From Arthrobacter crystallopoietes (lineage in GTDB: Bacteria; Actinomycetota; Actinomycetes; Actinomycetales; Micrococcaceae): DNA of 64,000 nucleotides. This document shows positions 18,209-26,841 of this stretch, piece after piece (the stretch's first letter is position 1; each line of letters opens with the position of its first letter). The stretch lies in NCBI RefSeq assembly GCF_017603825.1, contig NZ_CP072014.1, positions 3,658,001-3,722,000 of the forward strand. The letters are read 5' to 3'. The notes beneath the pieces are model-generated. The model ran no database searches and was not told where the DNA came from. It worked only from the letters and a program-made list of their open reading frames with translations. A program made the translations under genes and the position numbers.

Positions 18209-19078
18209 ATGAGCCTCGCCCTTGCGGCCACCCTGCTCCTCTCCGTCGTCATCGGGCTCTCCCTCGGCCTGCTCGGCGGCGGGGGTTCCATCCTCACCGT
18301 CCCCATCCTGACGTATGTGGCCGGCCTTGACCCTAAGGAAGCCATCGCGGCTTCCCTGTTCGTGGTCGGCGCGACGTCGGCCGCCAGCTCCATCGCCCAC
18401 GCCAGGAAAGGCCGTGTGAAGTGGCGCACCGGTCTGGTCTTCGGCGCCGCCGGCATGGGCGGAGCCTTCGCCGGCGGCCTGCTCGGCGGTCACATCCCCG
18501 GCACAATCCTGATGATCGCCTTCGCCCTGATGATGGTCGCCACCTCTCTGGCCATGATCCGCGGCCGCAAAAACAAGACCGCAGCCACCCACAACAGCGA
18601 GTTGCCCGTCTTCAAGGTGATTATCGAAGGCCTCATCGTGGGGCTCGTCACCGGGCTCGTCGGCGCCGGCGGCGGGTTCCTGGTCGTCCCGGCACTGGCC
18701 CTCCTCGGCGGCCTTTCCATGCCCGTCGCCGTCGGTACCTCCCTGGTCGTCATCGCGATGAAATCCTTCGCCGGACTCGGCGGCTACCTCACCATCGTCA
18801 GCCTCGACTGGGGCCTCGTCGCCGGGGTTACCGCGACCGCCATCGTCGGATCGGTCATCGGTTCCCGCCTCGCCGGCCACATCCCCGAAGCGGCCCTGCG
18901 CAAAGCCTTCGGCATCTTCGTCCTGGCCATGGGTGTCTTCGTCCTCGTCCAGGAACTCCCCGCACCCGCGAACACCATCGTCGTCATCACCGCCGCGGTG
19001 CTGGCCGCCGCTGCCATCACCTGCCGCTACGCGGTTCCGGCCTGCCCCCTCCGCAGAGTCCCGGCAACGGCCCTGTAG
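18209..19078 (+). CDS. tauE: TauE/SafE-family sulfite/sulfur exporter
   Basis: Predicted 289 aa, ATG behind AAGGACAGATCAC. There are eight or nine hydrophobic segments and two family repeats, each with a glycine-rich signature: GLSLGLLGGGGSILTVPILTYV near the N-terminus and GLVTGLVGAGGGFLVVPALALLG in the second half. TauE/SafE proteins export sulfite, sulfoacetate or related anions, and CstR operons in Firmicutes also carry one. Here it would remove sulfite or thiosulfate made by the dioxygenases. The C-terminal tail includes two Cys (CRYAVPACPL), which could be tested as a sulfur acceptor. Confidence 0.85.
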   Translation: MSLALAATLLLSVVIGLSLGLLGGGGSILTVPILTYVAGLDPKEAIAASLFVVGATSAASSIAHARKGRVKWRTGLVFGAAGMGGAFAGGLLGGHIPGTILMIAFALMMVATSLAMIRGRKNKTAATHNSELPVFKVIIEGLIVGLVTGLVGAGGGFLVVPALALLGGLSMPVAVGTSLVVIAMKSFAGLGGYLTIVSLDWGLVAGVTATAIVGSVIGSRLAGHIPEAALRKAFGIFVLAMGVFVLVQELPAPANTIVVITAAVLAAAAITCRYAVPACPLRRVPATAL

Positions 19079-19131
19079 GAGCGGGCGAACACCCGACACC
19101 GCAAGGACAAACCGGTCTCGATCCTGGGGTC

Positions 19132-19287
19132 ATGAAGTCGTTTACTACGGCGTTCATCGCCCTGCAGGTGGCGCTTCGCGTCACCGCAGCCACCGTCCTG
19201 ATCCTGCGGCCAACCGCCCGGGCACAGCTGAGCCCGGCACCGCCGTCAACACCCCTACGGGTACCGCAAGGGAGGCCCGAGCGGTAA
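19132..19287 (+). CDS. Short hydrophobic peptide, unrecognised
   Basis: Predicted 51 aa. It begins MKSFTTAFIALQVALRVTAATVLILRP, resembling a signal anchor, followed by a Pro-rich tail ending GRPER. No convincing ribosome site is present (GGGGTC only). It lies in the 250-bp gap between the exporter and the second dioxygenase. It could be a real small membrane peptide or a decayed gene start; I cannot tell. Confidence 0.35.
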   Translation: MKSFTTAFIALQVALRVTAATVLILRPTARAQLSPAPPSTPLRVPQGRPER

Positions 19288-19326
19288 CGTGGCGATCAGA
19301 TGACCGCCGTCAAGGATGAATCCGGC

Positions 19327-20685
19327 ATGGAGGTAATCACGATCGAAACGCCCCAGCTGGGCGACCGCACTTATCTGGTCCACGACGGCGAAGTAGGCCT
19401 GGTCATTGACCCCCAGCGGGACACCGACCGGATAGACAAGGCCGTCTCCGATGCGGGTGTGCGGATCACGCATGTCGCCGAGACCCACATCCATAACGAC
19501 TACGTCACCGGCGGACTGCAGCTTGCCAAAGACCATGGCGCGGCGTACCTGGTCAACGCAGCAGATGACGTCCCGTACAGCCGGCAGCCGATCTCAGACG
19601 GCGAAACGGTGCACGCCGGGAAACTGACCCTCAAAGCCGTCGCCACTCCCGGTCATACCCACCACCACCTGTCCTACATCGTCACGGACGGCGACCAGCA
19701 GGCGGTCTTCTCCGGCGGCAGCCTGCTCTACGGCTCGGTGGGCCGCACCGACCTGGTCAGCGAGGAAGACACCGTCCCGCTCACCCACCCCCAGTACGCC
19801 TCCGTGCGGCGGCTCGCGCAGGAGGCGGACAAGGACGCGGGACTCTATCCGACACACGGCTTCGGCTCCTTCTGCTCCTCAGGTCCTGCCAGCGGAGCCG
19901 AATCCTCCACCATCGGCGAGCAGCTGCGGGACAACCACGCCCTGACCGATCCCGACGAGGACCACTTCGTCCGCGAACTCATCCACAATCTCACGGCCTA
20001 CCCCTCCTACTACGCGCACATGGCGCCCATCAACATGGCCGGCCCCACACCACCAAACCTGGAGGTGCCAGGTTCCTTGGCAGCGGACGAGCTGCAGTCG
20101 CGACTGGAGCAGGGAGAGTGGGTCGTGGACCTGCGGAACCGGGTCGCCTTTGCCAACACCCACCTCAGCGGCAGCGTCAGCTTCGAGTACGGCGACGGCA
20201 CCAAATTCACCGCCTTCCTCGGCTGGGGCCTGCCCTGGAACGAACAGCTGACGCTCGTGGGTGAACGCCGGGACGTCGAAAACGCCATCCGGGACCTCTC
20301 CCGCATCGGTATCGACAACCCGGACGCGGCCATCGGCGCCGCACCGGAAGAACTCGCACCCGAGGCACCCGTCTCGTCCTATGACAGCGTCAGTTGGAAG
20401 GAAGTACAAGGAAAACCGGAGAGCGACACCATCCTGGACGTCAGGCGCAGCGACGAATTCGAACAATCCCACATCGAAGGGGCGGTCAACGTCCCGCTGC
20501 ACGATCTACTCCGGCGCATGGATGAAGTGCCCGCCGGACGGCTGTGGGTGCACTGCGGCTCGGGCTACCGCGCCTCTGTCGCGGCAAGTCTCCTGCAGCG
20601 CGACGGCTGCAACGTCGTCCACATCGACGCCAAGTTCAACGACGCGGAAAAATCCGGACTCAAACTCGCAGAAAACCAGCACTGA
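19327..20685 (+). CDS. MBL-fold/rhodanese fusion protein (second persulfide dioxygenase-like)
   Basis: Predicted 452 aa from ATG 19327 (MEVITIETPQLGDRTYLVHDG), which follows AAGGA; an ATG nine codons upstream is possible. The metallo-beta-lactamase part has ETHIHNDYVTGG, VATPGHTHHHLSYI and PTHGFGSFC. A degenerate rhodanese-like region (WVVDLRNRVAFANTHLSGSVSF) has no catalytic Cys, and the C-terminal rhodanese has HCGSGYRAS. It differs from the first CstB by its HHHL loop and lacks the PGHG-CGKALG motif, so it belongs to another subgroup and may act on a different persulfide. It is last in the sulfur unit before a DUF302 remnant. Confidence 0.83.
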   Translation: MEVITIETPQLGDRTYLVHDGEVGLVIDPQRDTDRIDKAVSDAGVRITHVAETHIHNDYVTGGLQLAKDHGAAYLVNAADDVPYSRQPISDGETVHAGKLTLKAVATPGHTHHHLSYIVTDGDQQAVFSGGSLLYGSVGRTDLVSEEDTVPLTHPQYASVRRLAQEADKDAGLYPTHGFGSFCSSGPASGAESSTIGEQLRDNHALTDPDEDHFVRELIHNLTAYPSYYAHMAPINMAGPTPPNLEVPGSLAADELQSRLEQGEWVVDLRNRVAFANTHLSGSVSFEYGDGTKFTAFLGWGLPWNEQLTLVGERRDVENAIRDLSRIGIDNPDAAIGAAPEELAPEAPVSSYDSVSWKEVQGKPESDTILDVRRSDEFEQSHIEGAVNVPLHDLLRRMDEVPAGRLWVHCGSGYRASVAASLLQRDGCNVVHIDAKFNDAEKSGLKLAENQH

Positions 20686-20710
20686 CCCTCAACCGCAGAC
20701 AAGGAAAACC

Positions 20711-20998
20711 ATCGCCTACACGCACTCCATCACGGTCCCGCTCGCCTGGGACGACGCCGTCCCACGCACCTGCGAAGCCCTCGACTCCCCCAATGCGGCA
20801 TTTCCGCCGAGCCACAGCTCGGCGCCCTTCTGCCGTGCAACGTCGTCGTCCGCGGCGCTCCCAAAGCCTCGGAGACCACGGTGGAATCCATCGATCCCCC
20901 AGACCATGGTCCAGCTAGCCGGCACCGCGGCCATCCGCGAGGTGGCCGACGACGCCGACAATCGGCTAAAAGCCGCCCTGGTGACGCTCTCCCGGTAG
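20711..20998 (+). pseudogene. DUF302-family protein remnant
   Basis: A ribosome site (AAGGAAAACC) is followed by ATC where ATG is expected. The start IAYTHSITVPLAWDDAVPRTCEAL then matches DUF302. About 45-50 internal residues are missing. The middle continues in another frame (AEPQLGALLPCNVVVRGAPKASETTVE), and the end returns to the first frame (TMVQLAGTAAIREVADDADNRL). Loss of the start codon, an internal deletion and frameshifts make it inactive. DUF302 proteins are common next to rhodanese/MBL genes, so it was probably the last gene of the sulfur unit. Confidence 0.72.
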
Positions 20999-21075
20999 AC
21001 CGTCACCAGTCCCCGGCTTCGACGGACGGCAAAACCTCAAGCTCCCCGGATAAGCATTGAGGATCTGGCGTTCGC

Positions 21076-21246
21076 CTAGCCGTGAGATCGTGCGGCTGCC
21101 GCTTCACCGTCTGCTGTGGTCCACCCAACGGCTAGGGCTTCGCCGATTTCCTGCACGATCATATGCCCCGTGGCTGCGGCCCCCAGAGCGAGTAGTGCCA
21201 GCGCGGCATAGCCGAACCTGAAAGCTGTTTTCCCCATGTTGTTCAT
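21076..21246 (-). CDS. Small single-span membrane protein, unrecognised
   Basis: Predicted 56 aa from ATG 21246 (MNNMGKTAF; the second Met at 21237 is an alternative). It has one hydrophobic helix (FGYAALALLALGAAATGHMIV) and an Ala-rich tail ending AAAARSHG. No strong ribosome site is seen. The amino acid pattern (short basic start, single helix) looks like a real small membrane protein, but I know no family for it. Confidence 0.45.
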   Translation of the reverse strand: MNNMGKTAFRFGYAALALLALGAAATGHMIVQEIGEALAVGWTTADGEAAAARSHG

Positions 21247-21732
21247 TGTGCCGCCGTTCCATTCCTCCAGCCTGCAACGATGCAGCGCGTCGGACCGGTT
21301 TCTTCAGAACAGCAGATCTTGGACAGGAACTCAACGGCGGACGGATCCTGTTCCAGTGGGGCCTCTCAGAACGAGCCATGATAGGACGGGAGCACCACCA
21401 ATACGGTGCGTACGTTAGCGTGGGTCCGCACGTTTTTGCCGTCTCTCCGGCTCAGGCACATGGGGATCCTCCGGGTTTGGATCCGTGACCGTTCCTGATG
21501 TCTTGGCTGATTCTTCGCCTGCGGATGGATGCTGGCGCCCTGGACTTTTTCGGTTCGGTGGTGCGGCCTTACACTTACAGGGCTTCGAAGCAGCCCGGCT
21601 CCCCCAACAGCCCTGGACACCGGGCAACAGCCCGCATATGCAGGTTATGGCGTCCCTTGACCGGGAATAGCCGGGCGGTGCTGTACGTTGTACGGCGTTC
21701 ATCCAACTTTGAAAGAAAAGAGAACAAACCAA
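21247..21732. other. Gene-poor stretch before DUF4193
   Basis: These 486 bases contain only short overlapping frames on both strands with no ribosome sites or recognisable motifs. One plus-strand frame (about 21246-21488, containing ELNGGRILFQWGLSERAM) is protein-like but has no credible start. The last 80 bases probably hold the promoter of the DUF4193 gene (TTGACC near 21658). This marks the boundary between the decayed island and the conserved chromosome. Confidence 0.5.
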
Positions 21733-22035
21733 GTGGCAACCGATTACGACGAGGTTCGTGCCGACGTCAAGGAGTCCCAGGAAAAGTCCTTGGAGGCACT
21801 GCAGTCCGCAAATGCACCGAGCGCCCGCAGTGTCACCCTGGAACTGGATGAGGCAGACGGCCTGGACGGGGCCGGCGTTCCCGGCGGCGAATTCATCGCC
21901 GAGGAGCTCAACGTCCAGGTCATCCCGCAGGCCGACGACGAATTCACCTGCTACTCCTGCTTCCTCGTCAGGCACCGCTCCCAGATCGCCCGGCAGCAGG
22001 GCACCCATGCTTACTGCAAAGACTGCGAAGCCTAA
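21733..22035 (+). CDS. DUF4193 family zinc-ribbon-like protein
   Basis: Predicted 100 aa from GTG 21733 (VATDYDEVR). The acidic N-terminal half is followed by the family signature DEFTCYSCFLVRHRSQIARQQGTHAYCKDCEA, in which two CxxC pairs likely bind zinc. DUF4193 proteins of this size are conserved in actinobacteria, usually as single genes; their role is unknown. A more upstream ATG (21688) is possible but the family normally begins at MATDYD. Confidence 0.88.
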   Translation: MATDYDEVRADVKESQEKSLEALQSANAPSARSVTLELDEADGLDGAGVPGGEFIAEELNVQVIPQADDEFTCYSCFLVRHRSQIARQQGTHAYCKDCEA

Positions 22036-22603
22036 GCCCTCAAGCTGTGCTCAGGCGTGGGGCAGCGCGGTTCCGGCACCGAAGCCTGACCGGAGGTATT
22101 CGAGTGCCGGGGCCGGCAGGCCTCCCCAAAGTCCTGCCGTGCCCCGCACCCGATGAGCCGAGACGAGCCGGCCGCTGACAGTCCTTGCACTCCCCAGTAG
22201 CACGGGCTCCAGCTTCAACTCTCGCCATCTGCTGATCCAAGACTGACCGAACCAGCTCAAGTGGTCTAGGGATATGAACGTCTCCTCTCTCGGTGGGGAG
22301 GAACCATCCTAGACCCGCATGGGCAAGGTGTGGCCCGGGCCTTCCCACACCCAGCCGCCCCTCCACAGGGTGTCCACACCGACTGCCGCGTATAGAGGCA
22401 CGGGCCCCCGACTGTGGACGACCCCTCCACAGAAAGCGCCCGGCGATTCCTGTCTTCCGGGAGAGTCGTTCTGAGAACCTCCAGGGATCAAGCAGCCTAC
22501 TAGGTAACGGGGGGCACGAGGTGGAATGGGCAGCACAGTATGCTCGCCATGTGAAAAGCGTGAAGACATTGAAGGACGTGCTGCGCGGCGAAGGTGCGTG
22601 CCA
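22036..22603. other. Stretch with one unrecognised minus-strand frame
   Basis: The strongest frame lies on the minus strand at 22051-22260 (TTG start): LEPVLLGSARTVSGRLVSAHRVRGTAGLWGGLP, ending GTALPHA. It reads like the C-terminal part of a globular protein. Upstream it has GAGAGAGGAG followed by ACG rather than a normal start, so it may be a truncated gene. I do not recognise the family. The remaining bases to 22603 show only shadow frames and the leader of the DUF72 gene. Confidence 0.4.
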
Positions 22604-23335
22604 TTGAGCATCCGAATCGGCACCTCCGGTTGGAGCTATGCCCACTGGGACCACGTCCTGTACCCGGGCGGCACCTTATCCCGGGACCGCCTGGGCCATT
22701 ACGTGCGCCGGTTCGACACCGTTGAGCTGAACGCCAGCTTCTACCGTTGGCCGCGCGATGGCACGTTCGCCGGTTGGCGGCGCCGGCTCCCCAACGGATT
22801 CGCCCTTTCGGTCAAAGCACCCCGTGGGCTCACCCACGCCAAGAAGCTCTACGCGCCGGAGCTTTGGATCCAGCGGATCAAGTCCTCCTGGCACGAGCTG
22901 GCCGACAAGCGCGCCGTCCTGCTGGTGCAGCTGCCGCCGGGCATGGAACGAGACGATGCCCGTCTCGGCTACTTCCTGGACCGGCTACCGGGATGGATCC
23001 GGGTCACTGTCGAGTTCCGGCACGCCAGCTGGCACCACCCGGACATATACGCGCTGCTGGCACACCACGGCGCCGCTTACTGCATCATGAGTGGTGCCAA
23101 CCTACCGTGCGTCCTGGAAGCCACGGCGCCTTTCGTCTACGTGCGCTTACACGGCCCCGACCACAACCATCTCTATGCCGGGTCCTACTCCGATCAGGAC
23201 CTAGGCTGGTGGGCGGGGAGGATCCGCGAATGGGACGCCGGCGGGAAAGACATCTTCGTGTATTTCAACAACGACGGCCATGGGCACGCCGTCCACAACG
23301 CAGCCACGCTGCGCCACTTCCTCGGCCAAGACTGA
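22604..23335 (+). CDS. DUF72 family TIM-barrel protein
   Basis: Predicted 243 aa from TTG 22604 (LSIRIGTSGWSYAHWDHVLYPG), preceded by GAAGGTG; family members begin at this point, so an ATG 26 codons upstream is rejected. Motifs are IGTSGWSY at the first strand, FDTVELNASFYRWP, FALSVKAPRGLTH, VEFRHASW, FVYVRLHGPD and VYFNNDGHGHAVHNA, all hallmarks of DUF72 (YecE-like). The biochemical function is not established. It is monocistronic and followed by a convergent MarR gene. Confidence 0.88.
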   Translation: MSIRIGTSGWSYAHWDHVLYPGGTLSRDRLGHYVRRFDTVELNASFYRWPRDGTFAGWRRRLPNGFALSVKAPRGLTHAKKLYAPELWIQRIKSSWHELADKRAVLLVQLPPGMERDDARLGYFLDRLPGWIRVTVEFRHASWHHPDIYALLAHHGAAYCIMSGANLPCVLEATAPFVYVRLHGPDHNHLYAGSYSDQDLGWWAGRIREWDAGGKDIFVYFNNDGHGHAVHNAATLRHFLGQD

Positions 23336-23490
23336 GACGACGCGGGCAATCCCTGCGAATCCTTCATGACACGAAGCCCTTCGCCAGGCCCATTGCGGCG
23401 CAGAAACGGGAACGTCCCGCGGCCGGAACCTGATCCGGCTCGGTGCGTTCCCGCCTCGAAAAATCCTGCAGCTACAACTCCCCTGGGGGT

Positions 23491-23973
23491 TCAGCTCTTG
23501 TCTGGCAGACGCTCGTCAGCCGCCATCGGCATGGTGTCCGGAATGTCCCCGCCCCAACGCGTGGAACCGAGCCGTCGAATCACTGCCGCCAGCCGGTCGC
23601 GCAGTTCCTCTACTCCGACTTCCCCGCCGGGAGTCAGGTTCCGTTCAAGCTCCCGAGCCTGTTGAAGCGCCGTCTGGCCCAATTCGGAAACAGCTACCTG
23701 CTGCGACCGCCTGTCAGCTTGGTTGCGAACGCGCGTAATGTGCCCATGCGCCTCCAGCCTGGACAGGGTCTTCCCCATTGTCTGCGCCTGCACACGTACT
23801 TTGGCAGCGAGTTGGGCCTGCGCCAGAGGCCCTTCACCGTCGAGGACTTCCAGCGCGATGACGCCCGCATGGGTCAGCCCCAGGGAGGCGAGCTTTTCAT
23901 TCCAAGCATGCTCGACCAATCGCGCGGCAGTTGACAGCAACCGTGGCGTCGGCCAGTTGTTTAAATCCGGCAT
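23491..23973 (-). CDS. MarR-family transcriptional regulator
   Basis: Predicted 160 aa. The winged-helix core is clear: LTHAGVIALEVLDGEGPLAQAQLAAKVRVQAQTMGKTLSRLEAHGHITRVRNQADRRSQQVAVSE, the MarR recognition helix and the DRR wing. The start MPDLNNWPTPRL at 23973 is the only good candidate. No cysteine is present, so oxidant sensing through thiols is unlikely. It is divergent from the peroxiredoxin gene, with about 95 bp between starts, which suggests local control, but no clear palindrome was identified. Confidence 0.85.
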   Translation of the reverse strand: MPDLNNWPTPRLLSTAARLVEHAWNEKLASLGLTHAGVIALEVLDGEGPLAQAQLAAKVRVQAQTMGKTLSRLEAHGHITRVRNQADRRSQQVAVSELGQTALQQARELERNLTPGGEVGVEELRDRLAAVIRRLGSTRWGGDIPDTMPMAADERLPDKS

Positions 23974-24069
23974 TATCCGATTATAGCCAGCATGCTTCTC
24001 TCATGAGGGCCGATGTGCACAATTGGCTAAGCTAGGTGCGACGTACCAACCTACAAAGGAGCTGCCGGA

Positions 24070-24540
24070 ATGGCCGAACGATTGACTTCAGGCGACGACG
24101 CCCCCGCTTTTACACTGCAGGATTCCACCGGGAACAATGTCTCCCTGACTGATTTCCGCGGCCGCAACGTCGTCGTCTATTTCTACCCTGCGGCATCCAC
24201 GCCAGGCTGCACCAAGGAAGCCTGCGATTTCCGCGACAACATCGCTTCGCTGCAGGGAGCCGGTTACGACGTGGTCGGGATCTCGCCCGATCCGCTTCCG
24301 AAACTCGTAAAGTTCACAGAAAAGGAAGAACTGAACTTCCCGCTACTCTCCGACGAGGACCACTCGGTTGCCGAGTCTTACGGCGCCTGGGGTGAGAAGA
24401 AGAACTACGGGAAGACCTACGAGGGGCTGATCCGCTCCACTATCGTCGTGGGCCCTGAGGGCAAGATCTCGTTGGCACAGTACAACGTTCGGGCTACGGG
24501 ACACGTAGCGAAACTGCGCCGGGACCTTGGGCTCGACTAA
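24070..24540 (+). CDS. bcp: Thioredoxin-dependent peroxiredoxin (BCP type)
   Basis: Predicted 156 aa, ATG behind AAAGGAGCTGCCGGA. It is an atypical two-Cys peroxiredoxin of the PrxQ/BCP class: VVYFYPAASTPGCTKEACDFRD holds the peroxidatic Cys47 and resolving Cys52, and Arg in GLIRSTIVVG completes the active site. It reduces hydrogen and organic peroxides using thioredoxin. Length and motifs are complete. It is convergent with nothing and followed by nested inverted repeats. Confidence 0.93.
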   Translation: MAERLTSGDDAPAFTLQDSTGNNVSLTDFRGRNVVVYFYPAASTPGCTKEACDFRDNIASLQGAGYDVVGISPDPLPKLVKFTEKEELNFPLLSDEDHSVAESYGAWGEKKNYGKTYEGLIRSTIVVGPEGKISLAQYNVRATGHVAKLRRDLGLD

Positions 24541-24563
24541 CCCTGTTTGTATCACCCAGGCTT

Positions 24564-24608
24564 CCGGCCTTAACAGTCTGGGACCAGACTGCACCAGCCG
24601 GAGGCCGG
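24564..24608. terminator. Nested inverted repeats after bcp
   Basis: An inner perfect hairpin (CAGTCTGG-GA-CCAGACTG, 24574-24591) is enclosed by an outer pair CCGGCCT/AGGCCGG. Located just after the peroxiredoxin stop, it probably ends that transcript before the tRNA gene. Confidence 0.5.
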
Positions 24609-24654
24609 GAGCAGGTACAATTGATGCTGGCTTGCGGCTACGCCGTAGAGCACT

Positions 24655-24739
24655 GCGCGAGTGGCGAAATTGGCAGACGCGCTGGATTTAGGTTCCAGTG
24701 TCTTCGGACGTGCGGGTTCAAGTCCCGCCTTGCGCACCA
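24655..24739 (+). tRNA. tRNA-Leu (anticodon UAG)
   Basis: An 85-base class II tRNA with encoded CCA. The acceptor arm GCGCGAG pairs with CTTGCGC. The anticodon arm CTGGA-TTTAGGT-TCCAG puts TAG at the anticodon. A variable arm (GTGTCTTCGGACGTG region) is present, and GCGGGTTCAAGTCCCGC forms the T arm. It reads CUN leucine codons, mainly CUA. A strong terminator follows 8 bases later. Confidence 0.95.
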
Positions 24740-24747
24740 TGTAAAGA

Positions 24748-24777
24748 AAACGGTTCCCGTTCTCACGGGAACCGTTT
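24748..24777 (+). terminator. Intrinsic terminator of tRNA-Leu
   Basis: AAACGGTTCCCGT-TCTC-ACGGGAACCGTTT is a perfect 13-bp hairpin with a four-base loop ending in TTT, directly after the tRNA. Confidence 0.88.
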
Positions 24778-25019
24778 CGTCGTTAAGCGGCGTCCCGGCG
24801 TCGTCGTTCGCCACGCCTGCGCCCGGCTCAACGTCGGCACACCATCCGGGCCGCGTGACCAAATTGTGATGGTATTTGCACCGAACCAAGTGTGAAAGCG
24901 ATGCTTTCCTTTGAACTTGTGACTAGGCTCTCAACAAGCAGACCCGTGTACAACACGGGAGGCCCGGGCGCGCAGACCTCCGCGCTGTCCAGACATCACT
25001 CGTTGGCGAGGAGAAATTC

Positions 25020-26717
25020 ATGTCGTTCAGGGGCACAACACCGGGCAGATGGCGACGCGCACGCCGGCGTACGGCCGCGATAACAGCAGGGCTTGCCGCC
25101 GGCGCCCTCATACTGACCGGCTGCGCCGAAAGCGAGCGCGGCGCTACAGGAGGGAACGGAGAGGACACGGGCGTCAACTCCACCTTCATCTTTGCTGCCT
25201 CCTCCGACCCGAAGTCCCTCGACCCGGCCTTCGCCAGTGACGGTGAGTCATTCCGTGTCAGCCGCCAAATCTTCGAAGGGCTCGTGGGAGTGGAACCGGG
25301 CACCGCTGATCCGGCTCCCTTGCTGGCCGAATCGTGGGAAAATTCCGATGACGGCCTGTCCTACACTTTCCAGCTGAAGGAAGGCGTTAAGTTCCACGAC
25401 GACACCGCCTTCAACGCCGAAGCAGTCTGTTTCAACTTTGACCGTTGGTACAACTTCGAGGGGCTGCAGCAGTCCGAATCGGTGAGCTACTACTACAACT
25501 CGCTGTTCCGGGGGTTTTCGGACAGCCCGGACACTGCCGTTTATGATTCCTGCGAAGCAGTGAGCGAGACGGAAGTGACCGTCAATCTGGCACAGCCATT
25601 CGCCGGGTTCATCGCAGCCCTGTCCCTCCCGGCCTTCGCGATGCAGAGTCCGACGGCCCTCAAGGAATTCAACGCCGATGACATCGGCGGGTCAGCCGAA
25701 GCCCCGGTCCTGAGCGAGTATGCCAAGGCCCACCCCGTGGGCACAGGGCCGTTCAAGTTCGACAGCTGGGATGTAGGCCAGCAGGTCGAGGTCTCCGCGT
25801 TCGACGGCTACTGGGGAGAACAGGGCCAGGTCCAGAAGGTCATCTTCCGGGTCCTGGACGATCCGCAGGCCCGCCGCCAGTCCCTCGAAGCCGGGACCAT
25901 TGACGGCTATGACCTCGTGGCTCCTGCCGACACTAAAGCGCTGGCAGATGCCGGTTTCAAGATCATCAACCGCGACCCCTTCACAATTCTCTACCTTGGC
26001 ATCAACCAGGAAGTCGAGGCGCTGGCAGATCCTTTGGTCCGCCAGGCACTGTCGCACGCCATCGACAAGGAAGCCCTGGTGCGGCAGACCCTGCCCGAAG
26101 GGACGCAGGTTGCCAGCCAGTTCATCCCGCCGATCGTCAACGGTTACAACGAAGACGTGCCCACGTACGAATACGACCCGGAACGGGCCAAGGAGCTTTT
26201 GGCAGAAGCAGGTTATGGCGACGGCTTGACCCTGGAGTTCAACTACCCCACGGGCGTCTCCCGGCCGTACATGCCGACTCCGGAACAGGTCTTCACCAAC
26301 CTGAGCGCCCAGCTTGAAGAAGTGGGAATCACCATCGAAGCGGCGCCGGACAAGTGGTCTCCCGATTATCTCGACCGGGTCCAGGGCAGCTCTGACCATG
26401 GCATCCATCTGCTGGGCTGGACCGGGGACTACAACGACACAGACAATTTTGTCGGTGTCTTCTTCGGCCGGGAGAAGCCAGAGTTCGGTTTCAACAATCC
26501 TGACCTATTCAAGGCCTTGGACGAAGCGCGTCAGGTCAGCAAACTGGAAGAGCAGACTCCGCTGTACGAAGAGATCAATGCGGACATCGCGGAGTACATT
26601 CCGGCGATCCCGCTGGCACACCCTGCCCCGTCCCTGGGCTTCGCTCCGCGCGTAGAGTCCTACCCGGCCAGCCCGGTCAACGACGAGGTCTTCAACATGA
26701 TCAAGCTCAGCGAATAG
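25020..26717 (+). CDS. Peptide ABC transporter substrate-binding lipoprotein (SBP_bac_5)
   Basis: Predicted 565 aa, ATG behind GAGGAGAAATTC. A basic, Arg-rich N-terminus and hydrophobic segment lead to the lipobox LTGC (Cys about 35). The mature part is a class C (cluster) dipeptide/oligopeptide binding protein: TFIFAASSDPKSLDPAFASDGESFRVSRQIFEGLVG, FHDDTAFNAEAVCFNFDRWY and HPVGTGPFKFDSWD. It heads the operon with two permease genes. A strong hairpin between it and the permeases probably lowers the permease level. A second binding protein of the same family is encoded 4 kb away. Confidence 0.92.
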   Translation: MSFRGTTPGRWRRARRRTAAITAGLAAGALILTGCAESERGATGGNGEDTGVNSTFIFAASSDPKSLDPAFASDGESFRVSRQIFEGLVGVEPGTADPAPLLAESWENSDDGLSYTFQLKEGVKFHDDTAFNAEAVCFNFDRWYNFEGLQQSESVSYYYNSLFRGFSDSPDTAVYDSCEAVSETEVTVNLAQPFAGFIAALSLPAFAMQSPTALKEFNADDIGGSAEAPVLSEYAKAHPVGTGPFKFDSWDVGQQVEVSAFDGYWGEQGQVQKVIFRVLDDPQARRQSLEAGTIDGYDLVAPADTKALADAGFKIINRDPFTILYLGINQEVEALADPLVRQALSHAIDKEALVRQTLPEGTQVASQFIPPIVNGYNEDVPTYEYDPERAKELLAEAGYGDGLTLEFNYPTGVSRPYMPTPEQVFTNLSAQLEEVGITIEAAPDKWSPDYLDRVQGSSDHGIHLLGWTGDYNDTDNFVGVFFGREKPEFGFNNPDLFKALDEARQVSKLEEQTPLYEEINADIAEYIPAIPLAHPAPSLGFAPRVESYPASPVNDEVFNMIKLSE

Positions 26718-26754
26718 CGCCGGCGCAACCAGCTAGAAGCGTGCTGCTCCGTAG

Positions 26755-26792
26755 TCGTCCGGTCCGGGCCTTATTGCGCCCGGGCCGGACGA
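26755..26792 (+). terminator. Attenuating hairpin between binding-protein and permease genes
   Basis: TCGTCCGGTCCGGGC and GCCCGGGCCGGACGA form a 15-bp stem with one G-T pair and an 8-base loop. Such structures after the first gene of ABC operons stabilise the upstream mRNA and reduce read-through. Confidence 0.7.
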
Positions 26793-26841
26793 GCGGGCCT
26801 ATTTAGAGTCCACACCGTAGACAGCCGGGCGAAAGGACACA

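Noticed and set aside
24655-24777. tRNA-Leu as an integration site for the island
   Set aside because: No repeat of the tRNA 3' end was found elsewhere in the window, and bcp and DUF72 on its left look like core genes.
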